From contig JBANSL010000005.1 in the NCBI GenBank assembly GCA_037127255.1, forward strand, positions 77,753,160 to 77,817,159: 64,000 nucleotides of DNA. The letters run 5' to 3'. The translations under genes and the position numbers were made by a program. The notes under the pieces are model-generated. The model saw only the letters and a program-made list of their open reading frames with translations. It did no database searches and was not told the origin of the DNA. Shown in pieces: positions 10,488-19,801 of the stretch. The first letter of the stretch is position 1; each line of letters opens with the position of its first letter. This stretch comes from Persicaria tinctoria. Taxonomy: Eukaryota > Streptophyta > Magnoliopsida > Caryophyllales > Polygonaceae.

Positions 10488-12286
10488 CAACCTTTGTGGC
10501 TAGACCAATAAGCAAATTTGGATCCATTGTTGGGGTAAACCATATTTGGTAAGATAGTGCCTTTTGGAACCCAAACTTGTGTTATCCGTTCTTTTCTCAA
10601 ATGAACAGGAAATGTATTGCGAATAATATATGGATCCTTTCTTCTATAGGGGCAGATCTCTTTTATATGTCCCTTTCTAGCACAATGGTGACATATAGGA
10701 GAGGTTCTGCTTTCTTTTGCCTTTACAAAAGTGGTAATGTGTTGCTTCTTTAAAACCTTTGGATTGTAACCAATACCACTTTTGTTTAGAGAGCTTTGTT
10801 GCTCACACAACATCCTATCAAGAGTACCTTTGGATTTGGTAAAACTTATGAGGGTTGTCTGTTGGTCTTGAATCTTATTATTCAGGGAGATCTTCTCGTT
10901 CTCTAAGTCATGATGCTCATTTCTTAGAGATGAGAGATCTTGCTTGAGTTCAGATTTCTCTGAGTCAAGCGTCTTGACTTTAATGTCAAGACCTGAATAA
11001 GAAGCTTCAAGACTTTTGACCCTCATAGACAGATCCTCAATAGTTCTTTCCTGGTCCACAGTTCTCTTAATAAGGATGTTAGTTTGGGCAATAAGCTTCT
11101 CTTCATTGGCAATCATATTGGAAAGGAATTCTAATAATACCTCTTTTGGACTTGCCATCAGTTCTCTTACAGTAGCTTCAAGCTTTTCATCGTGGGATTC
11201 ATCTTCTGAGGCCATAAGACAAATGTTGGCCTTCTCATCATCGGAGTCAGAGTCGGAATCGCTCCAAGTTGCCACCATGGCTTTCTTCTTCCATTTGTCA
11301 CCCTTCTTGGACTGACTCTTTATCTTTTGAGGGCAGTCCTTCACCAGATGATCTATTTCACCACATTCAAAACAAGACAAAGGTTTAGTCTTCTTTTCAT
11401 ACTTGTTGTATTGAGGCTTACCTCGAAATTTTGAAGACTCTGATCCATCCTTGTTGTTGAATTGCTTCTTCATTTTGAGAATTCTAGCAAGGCCTCTTGT
11501 GATAAGAGCAAAAGGATCATCCTCATCGTCATCCTCATCTTCGGAATCAGATCCGTCCTTGGGCTCATCCTTCTTAGACTTGAGTGCCAAGTTCTTAGTT
11601 CTAGTTGGAAGTTCCCCATCGTCTTCATTAAGGATCATCTCATGCGTGATCAGCTTCCCAAGAAGGTCATCAAGGGGTAGAGTGGTGAGGTCCTGGGCTT
11701 CCTCTATAGCTGTTACTTTTGGACCCCATTTCTCCTTTGGAAGGCACCTCAGTATCTTCCTCACTTTCTCAACGTTGGTAAAGCTCTTGCCGAGAGAGTC
11801 AAGGTTGTTGGTGATTTTTGTGAATCGTGTGAACATGGCCTTGATTGACTCATCAGACTTCATCTTGAAGAGCTCATACTTTCGAAGGAAGATGTTGATC
11901 TTGGTGTCTTTCACTTGGCTCGTTCCTTCATAGGTGACGACCAATTTGTCCCAAATCTCTTTAGCTGACCTACAAGATGAAATACGGTTAAACTCATCAG
12001 TGCTTAGACCACAATAAAGTAAGTTAATAGCCCTGTAGTTTTTGGAGATGGTTTCAAGATCTGCTTGGTTGTATTCAGACTTCTTCTTTGCAACTTTGGT
12101 ATCATTTGGTCCATCTTTCTCTTGAATCTTCATACCATTCTCTATAATGTTCCAAAGCTCTAGATCTTGGTCTATGATGAACATCTTCGTCAAAGATCTC
12201 CAGTGGACAAAGTTGTTTCCTACAAAAAGTGGCGGTCTGCTTGTGGACCTTCCCTGTGCAAATCCTCCGCTTGCTTCACCAGACAT
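10487..12286 (-). CDS. Sirevirus-type Gag polyprotein
   Basis: An uninterrupted 599-codon ORF starting about 45 bases inside the primer-binding site. It has a UBN2/Retrotran_gag-like region (residues about 15-230), including PPLFVGNNFVHWRS near the start. Two CCHC zinc knuckles follow: CFECGEIDHLVKDC near residue 303 and CHHCARKGHIKEIC near residue 532. Between them lie an acidic DSDSDSDDE stretch and a heptad-like coiled-coil segment (about 390-490). The product would package element RNA. The stop codon overlaps the pol start as TGATG, in a different frame, so Pol would need reinitiation or a frameshift. Unlike pol, this ORF is intact. Confidence 0.88.
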   Translation of the reverse strand: MSGEASGGFAQGRSTSRPPLFVGNNFVHWRSLTKMFIIDQDLELWNIIENGMKIQEKDGPNDTKVAKKKSEYNQADLETISKNYRAINLLYCGLSTDEFNRISSCRSAKEIWDKLVVTYEGTSQVKDTKINIFLRKYELFKMKSDESIKAMFTRFTKITNNLDSLGKSFTNVEKVRKILRCLPKEKWGPKVTAIEEAQDLTTLPLDDLLGKLITHEMILNEDDGELPTRTKNLALKSKKDEPKDGSDSEDEDDDEDDPFALITRGLARILKMKKQFNNKDGSESSKFRGKPQYNKYEKKTKPLSCFECGEIDHLVKDCPQKIKSQSKKGDKWKKKAMVATWSDSDSDSDDEKANICLMASEDESHDEKLEATVRELMASPKEVLLEFLSNMIANEEKLIAQTNILIKRTVDQERTIEDLSMRVKSLEASYSGLDIKVKTLDSEKSELKQDLSSLRNEHHDLENEKISLNNKIQDQQTTLISFTKSKGTLDRMLCEQQSSLNKSGIGYNPKVLKKQHITTFVKAKESRTSPICHHCARKGHIKEICPYRRKDPYIIRNTFPVHLRKERITQVWVPKGTILPNMVYPNNGSKFAYWSSHKG

Positions 12287-12330
12287 GATCGAAAACTCAC
12301 AAGATTGTTAGATAAAAAACATTGAGTAAA

Positions 12331-12342
12331 GCTCTGATACCA
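12331..12342 (-). other. Primer-binding site of the Sirevirus-type element
   Basis: Minus-strand TGGTATCAGAGC, complementary to the 3' end of initiator methionine tRNA, placed immediately inside the 5' LTR. Confidence 0.9.
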
Positions 12343-12344
12343 AT

Positions 12345-13340
12345 TCAAGGTTCGATAATATAAAACAATGTAATATAGAAATACTCTAGAAGGGGGGTTG
12401 AATAGAGTATGCCCGTTTTTCGCAGAAAGTCTCAAGACTTTTGGAGCTTGTACCAAACCCTTTGAGATTAAACCTGAATCGCAAAGTTAGATAATCGAAC
12501 CAAATGCGGAAATAAGGTAAAGCAATAAGTAAAGGACACGAGTAATTGTTTACGAGGTTCAGCACGAACTTGGCCTACGTCCCCGCCTAGGGTTCTTCCA
12601 CAACCCTAGGATTCAAAAGGCTTTATTGATTCGCTTAACTTAGGATCCTAATAGCTCACCGAGAAACCTCTCTCCTATACAATTGCAATCTAGTCAACTC
12701 ACGTTCCCTTGGAGTCCTAGACCAATCTAGAAGAGCCTCACCTCTCTCAGTTATCTAGTACAATCCTTTTACTCTCACAAATCAATAGCCTAGTGCAACT
12801 TCCCGAGTTACAAACTCTCGAGTAACACTATAAATGAATATATCCTATAAGCTCACAGTGACTCTCAAAGGCTTTGAAATAAACAACAAACTCTTGAGCG
12901 CTTAGGAGAGAGATACTTGGAAGACAGATCTTGCTTGAATGAATGAAAGCTCGTGTAGCACTTGTGTATCCTGTCTTCATCTTTCTTCTCTATTTATTGA
13001 GATAAATCGGCACCGAGAATCTTCTCCAACGGCTATTCCTGATCATGGATATCTTCAAGATCTTCTAAACTTGGAAACAAATGAAGCCATAATCTTTCCG
13101 ATTTGAACCTTCTCAGCACTTGTCGTAAGGAAGGAAATAATTCAAAAAACTTCCTGAAAGATTAGTCAAGCATATATATATAATATAAAGGAAGTATATA
13201 ATAAGATTAAATAATATTCGGACTTATAAAACAGGTTTTGGATTTCATCAACTGTTAATGTTCCAAGACCTTTGATACAAACATCCTGTCAAGGCCTTTG
13301 AAACATTTATTCCGATTTTCATCAAGGGAGGGAGTTATCA
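12345..13340 (-). repeat. 5' LTR of the Sirevirus-type element
   Basis: Near-identical to 3705-4699. In element orientation it begins TGATAACTCCC at 13340 and ends about CGAACCTTGA at 12345, just before the primer-binding site. It carries the element promoter. Confidence 0.88.
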
Positions 13341-13795
13341 ATAACAAGTCCACCCGTGCTGTCTATCTCGAGCATGAATTCTCAAGTTGCAAGCTGGCTT
13401 CTTTCCCGTCGATATCTGCCTACTGTCAGCACATCAAGACCTTGGCTGATCAGCTCGACGTCGTCGACTCCAAACCCAGCGCCACTCGTCTCGTCCTCCA
13501 TGCACTCTCGGGCCTCCCTTCCGAATACAATGTTGTTTCTACTCATATACATCAGACGGAACCTCTCCCTACGTTCGAGAAGACCCGGTCTCAACTGATC
13601 CTGGAGGAGACTCGCCTTCAACGTCAGACAACCGACACCGCCAAAGACAAGACGGCGTTGGTCTCATCCAGTGACATCATCGAGCAGCTTGCCCTCCAGC
13701 CCGGCCACAGCAACGACCAGCAGGGACCAAGAGGCGGCGGCCGCAGCAATGGCCGCAGCAGTGGGCGCCCGCAGCAGGGGTGGAGCGTGGGCTAA
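13341..13795 (+). pseudogene. Copia Gag (UBN2 family), C-terminal part
   Basis: This continues the Gag begun at 3360. NKSTRAVYLEHEFSSCKL opens the piece, followed by SISAYCQHIKTLADQLD, LVLHALSGLPSEYN and EETRLQRQ, a typical UBN2 order. A Gly/Arg/Ser-rich tail (GGGRSNGRSSGRPQQGW) follows. The reading frame ends at TAA 13793-13795, which already lies in 3' LTR sequence. The zinc knuckle and all of pol that should follow are gone. Confidence 0.8.
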
Positions 13796-13895
13796 AAGTC
13801 CGTTAAGGCCCAATACCTTTGTAACCTATATATATGTTATATCAATGAATGGAAACCCTCAAGGAGGACATTACAATCAATCTCATGATCTAACA
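13786..13895 (+). repeat. Truncated 3' LTR of the short-LTR Copia element
   Basis: Matches 3012-3113 of the 5' LTR, from GTGGGCTAAAAG to CTAACA, followed by the GAATT duplication. The first ~28 bases of the LTR are lacking. Confidence 0.78.
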
Positions 13896-14086
13896 GAATT
13901 TACGGTCTCAGGTCAGACCGGAAATATAATGGTCCGGTCCACGGTTCATAAAAATTGAAATTTCAATTTTCGGTCTAAAATCGGGACTAGACGAAAATTC
14001 CGATCCAAGATCGGTTGGACCGGAATGTGTATATATATATATATATGTATATGTATATATACATATATACATATGCATATATATGT
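13896..14086. repeat. Left arm of a diverged hAT-like element and a TA microsatellite
   Basis: Bases 13900-13945 (ACGGTCTCAGGTCAGACC...) match the reverse complement of about 19330-19385 with moderate divergence. With 2938-2983 they form one arm once the Copia is removed. The GGACCGG and AATTTCAATT motifs are typical of diverged plant hAT MITE termini. The stretch ends in a TA/TATG microsatellite. Confidence 0.45.
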
Positions 14087-14734
14087 ATATAGATCGGTGG
14101 TTCCCTTGTGCACACCTCTTAGGGTGTACTTTGTGCACAAATCTTGGCCTTTGATTGAAAGAAATGGAAGGTCAAGATTAAATGAGTGTTTCTTTTTTTT
14201 TTAATAGAAAAACTGGTGGGACCCACCTAAAATTTCTGACGCGCTTTTTTTTTCCAGATCTGATTTCGCTGTTTTGAAAAAGCTGCCCATTCCACCGAAT
14301 AATGTTTCATAATCTACCGAATAATGTTATATTACATTTTTCCATCCATTTCAGATCAAATTTTACCAATTCAACTGAATAATTTGTCATATACTACCGA
14401 ATAATGTTTAATTTTTTGTCAATCAATTTTAGTTTTGACTCCGAGTTAATTTGTATGCATTCAATTTTGAAAGATTATTCGGTAGAATAGTTATTTTTTT
14501 TGGAAAATAACACAACATTATTCAATAAAATGTATGAGTATTCGGTTGTATAGGAATGATTATTTGGTCGTATATGAGAGGTTTTATGCTATTTGTCAAA
14601 CCGAAAACTCCATATACATGCGAATAATGATCCAAATTTCACCGAATAATTAACCACTCATTAACACTAACTACCAAAATTCGACATATTCATCTGAATA
14701 ATTAACAATATTGAATCGAATGCATTCGAACCGA

Positions 14735-14885
14735 CCACCGCTGCCACCCTCACCACCCACCTACCCAGCACAGCCTAGCCCCGCCACCCACCCCACCCCA
14801 CAAACCGACCACCGCCGCCACCCTCCACCCTCACCACCCACCCACCCAGCACAGCCCAGCCCCGCCACCCACCCCACCCCACAAA
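14735..14885. repeat. Two-copy proline-codon tandem repeat
   Basis: A ~70-base C/A-rich unit (CCACCCACCCAGCACAGCC core) occurs twice in tandem and is followed by a 21-base A run. It is part of the GC-rich cargo of copy A. Confidence 0.6.
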
Positions 14886-14974
14886 AAAAAAAAAAAAAAA
14901 AAAAACAGAACAAGCAGATCAATGGAAACGGAGGCGGTTGAAGGAGGCCGGCCGACCACCCGCCATAGCCCGGA

Positions 14975-15290
14975 ACCTCCCGGATCTGAGCGAGAGGGGA
15001 AGAGGAGGCCCGAATCTGAGCGATAGGGGATGAGTAGACCCTAGCGCCGTCCGGATCTGAGCGAGAGAGGAGGAGACGACCCTAGCGCCGCCCGGATCCG
15101 GTTGTTCTCGGCGCCGCCAGCACCGATTTGAGCGAGAGGGGTTGCGCAGCCTTCGCCTTCTTCCCCTAGAACCGATCTGAGCGCCCAATCCCGCACCTCG
15201 TCTCCTCCTTCCCCTAGCGCCGGCGGATCTAATTGAGAGGGGATGCAAAAGCGCCGCCAGGACCGATTTGAGCGAGAGGGGTTGCGCAGC
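14975..15290. repeat. GATCTGAGCGAGAGGGG direct-repeat array
   Basis: The core GATYTGAGCGAGAGGGG and close variants recur about six or seven times, alternating with CCCTAGCGCCG. A longer ~70-base portion (GGTTGCGCAGCCTT...) is duplicated around 15130 and 15280. It looks like amplified 5'-UTR-type sequence inside the element. Confidence 0.55.
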
Positions 15291-15292
15291 CT

Positions 15293-15493
15293 TTGCCTCC
15301 TTCCCCTAGCACCGTCTCCGCCGGTGTCGAATCCACCGTGCTCGTCCTCGGTAATGATGGCGCTGAGGCCGTTGATTGCCCCATGGTCGTCTTCGTCAAT
15401 TCGCGCAGAGGTGGCCGCCACGGGCCCGAGCTCAAGGAACGCCTCCAGCAGTTAATGGGCGATGAACAAGTTCTCTCTCTTACCCGTGTTTGA
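15293..15493 (+). pseudogene. Diacylglycerol kinase gene fragment (captured exon)
   Basis: Codons near the end of this ORF read CPMVVFVNSRRGGRHGPELK and then ERLQQLMGDEQV. This is the start of the diacylglycerol kinase catalytic domain of plant DGKs; the family has CPxVVFxNxxSGGRHG there. DGK phosphorylates diacylglycerol to phosphatidic acid. Here only about 45 residues of the domain start are present, then a stop. The glycine-rich ATP-binding GGDGT motif and the rest of the enzyme are absent. The serine normally before GGRHG is arginine. The fragment sits inside a TIR element, so I read it as transduplicated host sequence, not a working gene. Confidence 0.75.
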
Positions 15494-15769
15494 ATTGTTG
15501 AATGTTTTCGGTTTGATGGCGCAAATCAAAGTGGTCGGATGAAGAGGAAGATGGTGATGGAGGTAGGGTTTTAATTCTCCCAGCCCATGCGCTTCACTCT
15601 TTATTAATGCGTTTGAAGATTGTGTTTTAAATTTTATTTTTTTTAACATCTGTTAGTAACCGTAACACGTGGCTCGTTTTAAGCCCTCCTTTGAAATAAG
15701 ATCAATGGCTCAAATATGTGCACAAAGTACACCCTAAGGGGTGTGCACAAGTTATCCATTCTCTATATA

Positions 15770-15780
15770 CATATATATGT

Positions 15781-15834
<54 letters not shown>

Positions 15835-17324
15835 GGACGTGTATAATGTTTTTTTTTAAATAAAGATAAAGTGACAATAAAAAGGAAGAATAACAAAAAA
15901 TACTCAAAATCCATAGAAGATTTGCAAATATGACTTATTATTTACTTTATTGTAAAAATGCCTAATAAAATTACAAATATGCCCAAAAGGAAAAAATTAT
16001 GTGAAATAAAAAAAAAACAAAAAAAAAATATTTTCCTATTTTGTAATAAAAACAAAAAGAAAAAAAACGAAAAAACAAAAAGAAGAGAAAAAAAGAAGTG
16101 AGCAATGCTTTTACTGTAAATGGAAGAAAAAAAGTGAAAAAAAAATTAGAAAAAAAAAATTAGAAAAAAAAATATCTTCTCCCCCATAACGACGAACACG
16201 AGCGAAGAGAAGAGCCTCCTCCGCGCACAAGCCACCATCGCCACACCTTCGCTCTCCGGCCACCGCCCGGCCTGCGCACCACCACCGGACGCCCCTCCTA
16301 CCCAGATCCGATACTTTGTGCACCAAAAGGAACCCGCAACAGTACCCAACAATCTTCCTTCCTCCTCTTCACTACGCCTCCTCCACCCGCGGTTGCTCCC
16401 CGAATTCCTCTCTTCGGTCTCGCCATCAACTCTTCTCTCATCTGGCAACCGACCTCCTCTAAGCATCCTCAAGGACCTCAACTGCTCATCTCGACAGTAT
16501 TCCGTCGTTCCGTTCGTGCTGCTCCTCTCACCCCAAATCACCAACCACCACCGTTCCGCCACCACCGTGGTCTCAACCATCAAAAACACCTCCCCAAATC
16601 ATCAACCACCACCGCCGCCCCAAATCATCAACCATATGCTCCTCTCGACAATGTCGACCTCCTCTAGGTTTGTTACTTGATTCCTCCATTCTCTTGTGTT
16701 TATTATTACTACAGTGGGTAGTGCATCTCAGACTTAGGGTAGGAGTTGATTGTTGATGGGTTGTTAATTGCTTGCCTCTACTTTCAATTGCAATTGTTGA
16801 TGTTTGAAATTCGAGAAACCCTAGGTTTGTTACTTGATTCCTCCATTCTCTTGTGTTTATTACTGCAGTGGCTAGTGCATCTCTTGTGTATAATTTTGCG
16901 ATAAATTTAAAATTCTAAAGTTAAAGACGTTGTTCATAAGTTCTGGTGCTTGTAATTATATACTATATTTGATCTAAAATATTTGATTTTTTATTATTTC
17001 TTGTAATTTTTAATAAAATGTAATAATATATAAAATATCAAATTTTCAAATAATTTTTTGAAAATAATTTCACGCAATTAGTAATAAGCATAGAATTGTT
17101 TTAATATTTTAATATTTTTTAGAATTTTTATCTTCTTAAAAAAGTCCGTTGAAAAATAAAAAATCAAATACTATCGATCGGACGGAGTATTACACAATAC
17201 AAATAAATATAAGATTTGATTTGAAAATGAAAGATCAAGTGATTGTAATTATAAAATGTAATAAATTGGAATCTCCATAACAAAATTAATCATATATAAT
17301 TATAAATCAATCGAGTCAATCAGG
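15770..17324. other. Repeat-rich spacer with no supportable gene
   Basis: It begins with TA/CA microsatellite, then A-rich sequence with poor coding potential. A C-rich ORF at 16318-16680 has no recognisable domain. A ~64-base direct repeat (16664-16729 and 16821-16883, from CTAGGTTTGTTACTTGATTC to GTGCATCTC) flanks about 90 bases. Confidence 0.45.
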
Positions 17325-17490
17325 TCACCGGGTCAAATGGGTCAATCAGGTCGAAACCCAGATTACCTAGAAAATTTTTGAGTTTTTCGGGTTCTGGTCG
17401 AAAAAAATTTCCAGGTTGAAATTCCCAGGTTTGGGTCGAAATTTTTTCGGGCGTTCGGGTTGGGTCGACCGGGTCGGGTTGTGTTTTGAC
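17325..17490. mobile_element. Terminal fragment of a hAT-like element
   Basis: Dense GGTCAA, GGGTCG and TCGGGTT motifs end in GGTTGTGTTTTGACAGGTCTA, the style of diverged hAT termini in plants. No partner end could be placed. Confidence 0.35.
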
Positions 17491-17825
17491 AGGTCTATAT
17501 ACGATGGTCTGTCGAGGAGGAGTCTGGCCACGAGCAACTAGAGAAAGAGTTGGTCAACGAAGCATTGCAAGTCCACGCAATTTTGGTTGCCGAAGAAGAC
17601 GAGAAAGAGATACTATCAAAGTGTTACTTTTGAGACGAAGAGAGTGACGAACACTTTGGGTTTAATATTTTGGATTTTGAACTTGTACTAGACTCGACTC
17701 GTATGATTGTGACATATCACTTCCTCCTCACTAAAGCAGAAAATAGCAGTTCTTACTTTGAGTTACTGAAATGATCGATGAATGGTGGTTTCTGATCACA
17801 GGAATTTGCAAATGCTAACAACTCT

Positions 17826-18870
17826 AACCTGATTGGAAAAAACAAGTACTATGACAAGGTATTCTTATCAACATGAAATGATTAAATAACAAATCTTGAC
17901 AGGATACATAACAAAATGGAGCCATTTTAATCAAGCAAATGTCGTAGATGTGCAGTGCACCTAGAATCCTGGTCTTTTGTTCAGTTGAGACATCATTCAC
18001 CATCGGTTTTGACACTTGACGGGAACACACCTACAACCTCACATAAAAATTCAAATACTGTGACAAGGTAATGACAAAACAAATCTTGACAGGATGCTAC
18101 TAAAATACTAATAGATTTTTTTTATAAACATGTCAGGATACATAACAAAATGGAGCCAACTTCAATTAAGCAAATGGCATAGTCGTGCAGTACACCCGGA
18201 ATCCTGGTCTTTTGTTTGGTTGGGACATTATTTACCACCAGTTTTGCAATAATCACCCGACAGGAAAACACCTACAACCCGATAGGAAAAAGAAAATACT
18301 TTGACAGGATATTTTTATCCACATGGCAAGATGAAAAAACAAATCTTGATAGGATGTTACTAAAATACTGATAGGAAATATTTTTAAACATTCCAGGATA
18401 CATAAATCGTGAGTCGTGAAGGGCCTCCCACGAGTCGTGGAACTTCTCATCATGCCACAAAACAGTCAGAATAGACCTTCACGACTTGGGAAAGGTCTCC
18501 CACGAATCGTAGGATTTCTCAACAGCTCACAAAACAGCCAGAACAACTTTTCACGACTCGTGAAGGTCTCCCCCGAGTCGTGGAACGTCACCTGAGTTCC
18601 ATAAAGTGATTTACTTGATATGCTTGCCCCATGAACCGTCTCTTCTGCTTATCTGTCCATCCACGTCTATGAATCATGGTCTTTTTTTCGGTCGGGATAT
18701 CATTCACCTGTTTTTTTTTGCACTTGACATGATCACACCTATAACGTGACGGGAAAAATAATTTACTTCGACAGGGTATTCTTATCAACATGACAGGATG
18801 ACAAAATAATTGTTTACATGATGGTACTTACATGTTGACAGGATATTTGTTAGACATGTCAAAATACATA
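17826..18870. repeat. Degenerate tandem repeat, ~230-265-base unit
   Basis: Successive units share TGACAGGATACATAAC, AAATGGAGCCA, GAATCCTGGTCTTTTGTT, ACACCTACAACC and TTATCAACATG in the same order. Unit starts fall near 17898, 18127 and 18391, with a further degenerate copy to about 18870. Minus-strand ORFs across it are by-products of the repeat. Divergence between units suggests an old array. Confidence 0.65.
18405..18590. repeat. Three ~66-base tandem repeats with CACGACTCGTG palindromes
   Basis: Each unit carries two inverted halves, TCGTGAAGG...CTCCC and ACGAGTCGTGG, followed by ACAAAACAGYCAGAA. The three units are diverged but keep the palindromic core. They interrupt the larger repeat array. 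Confidence 0.6.
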
Positions 18871-19430
18871 CCAACACGTTTTCGCAACCCTATTTTTGCC
18901 AATTTCTCAAAATCTGTTTTTTTTTTCCGAATTTTTTTTTTCCATTTTCCATAATTCTATTTTTTTAGATTTCAAAATCATATTTTTTGCATTTTCCAAA
19001 AATATATGTTTTTTTAATATCCGAAAATCATATTTCTTAAATTTTAATTTCAGAAAAATACTAATTATATATATTTATTTTAATTTAAAAAATGCTTAAA
19101 CACACAATACTTTTATTGCAAATATGCCCAATTAGGCATCTAAGCAATTTGAGAGAAATTGGGGTATTTTTGTAACCCTTTTTTTTTGGGTAGGGTATTT
19201 TAACAAATTCGCCAAATAAAAACATTATAAATTATTATTTTATTCATGTATTAGTAAGAATAATTTAATTAAGTCTATTTTCACATTTAGTAAATTGTCG
19301 TCCTGACTCGTTCCACGACCCAAGGTTTCCGACATTCTGGACCAGACCATTATATTTTCAGTCTGACCCAAGATTGTAAATTCCAATCCGATCCCGGTCC
19401 CGGTCCAATTGCATAGGTATAATTATGTAA
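18871..19430. other. AT-rich spacer and right arm of the diverged hAT-like element
   Basis: T-rich sequence to about 19260. From about 19310 to 19405 it carries the reverse-complement match of 13900-13945 (GTCTGACCCAAGATTGTAAATT, then repeated CCCGGTCC). Confidence 0.45.
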
Positions 19431-19801
19431 AAAAAAAAAGATTTTTGCAACTTTAGAATGAGTAGGGCTTTATAAACTTTAGAAGAACGCGCTTCACGCG
19501 CCCCTTAAACCTCCCTAATTTCGCCTCTCTATATCCACCTTCTTCAAACCCAAATTTGCCAAAACCTTCTCTCAAATCCTCCTCTGAGAGCCTTTTCCGA
19601 CGATTTTCTGGCTTCTCGTCGCCGATTTCGTCCTCATACTACCTATTCGGCAGGTGGTAGCTCCATTGCCTGGGCGATGGTCTCAATTACGAAACAAAAC
19701 CCTATCTTTCTTGTTTCTGTTCCGTTCGGTACTCTATCGTTTAGTCCCAAAATCCTAAATTTTCCTAGGAAAAGAGTTCGGTTGAAGGTGTCTCGTTGGG
19801 T
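19431..19801 (+). other. Possible 5' region of the LINE, left of the Gypsy insertion
   Basis: GC-richer, UTR-like sequence with an ATG-initiated frame from 19677. Removing the Gypsy element and one TTGGG lets this frame continue for about 60 codons to a stop near 27550. It may be the 5' leader or ORF1 start of the LINE, but no known domain supports that. Confidence 0.3.

Larger units (their letters stand above)
3705..13340 (-). mobile_element. Ty1/Copia element of Sirevirus (SIRE/Maximus) type
   Basis: A 9.6-kb LTR element transcribed on the minus strand. LTRs are at 12345-13340 (5') and 3705-4699 (3'). They are about 995 bases and differ at roughly 20 sites by eye, about 2%. The primer-binding site TGGTATCAGAGC is 12342-12331. 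A polypurine tract, AAGGGGGAGA on the minus strand, lies at about 4710-4701 next to the 3' LTR. Coding order is gag, pol (protease, integrase, RT, RNase H), then a third ORF before the 3' LTR. That layout is characteristic of Sireviruses. The insertion splits the gag of another Copia. Host bases at the junctions are consistent with a short target duplication, but microhomology (AT or CAAT) blurs its length. Confidence 0.9.
2984..13895 (+). mobile_element. Short-LTR Copia element with pol deleted, interrupted by a Sirevirus
   Basis: The 5' LTR is 2984-3113 (TGATAG...CTAACA, 130 bases). It is followed directly by a primer-binding site TGGTATCACAGCC at 3114-3126, near the initiator-Met tRNA consensus. 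The 3' LTR ends at 13895. The 5-base duplication GAATT flanks the element (2979-2983 and 13896-13900). Gag is split by the Sirevirus at 3705-13340. After gag the sequence jumps into the 3' LTR at about 13786, so all of pol and the first ~28 bases of that LTR are missing. The element is therefore a dead deletion derivative. Confidence 0.82.
14087..15768. mobile_element. TA-repeat-embedded TIR element, copy A, with captured gene sequence
   Basis: The ends are long imperfect inverted repeats. TTGTGCACACCTCTTAGGG is at 14107-14125, and its near-perfect reverse complement is at about 15733-15751. Similarity continues outward into a TATATAGA/TCTATATA edge and inward for about 60 bases. Both sides are TA microsatellite. 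AT-rich arms carry repeated CGAATAAT/ATTATTCG. The centre (14711-15480) is abruptly GC-rich and holds host-gene-like sequence, including a diacylglycerol kinase fragment. No transposase is seen. It belongs to the same family as copies B and C at 34206-37218. Confidence 0.75.

Noticed and set aside
13382..13621. Minus-strand 79-codon ORF in the Copia gag piece
   Set aside because: Overlaps recognised Gag coding on the plus strand and has no recognisable domain.
14030..15835. CRISPR-like or regulatory repeat in the TA/CA tracts
   Set aside because: Plain microsatellite flanking a transposon; there is no repeat-spacer structure.
16146..16680. Overlapping ORFs on both strands (147 and 120 codons)
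   Set aside because: C-rich low-complexity sequence, no domain, no splice or family support.
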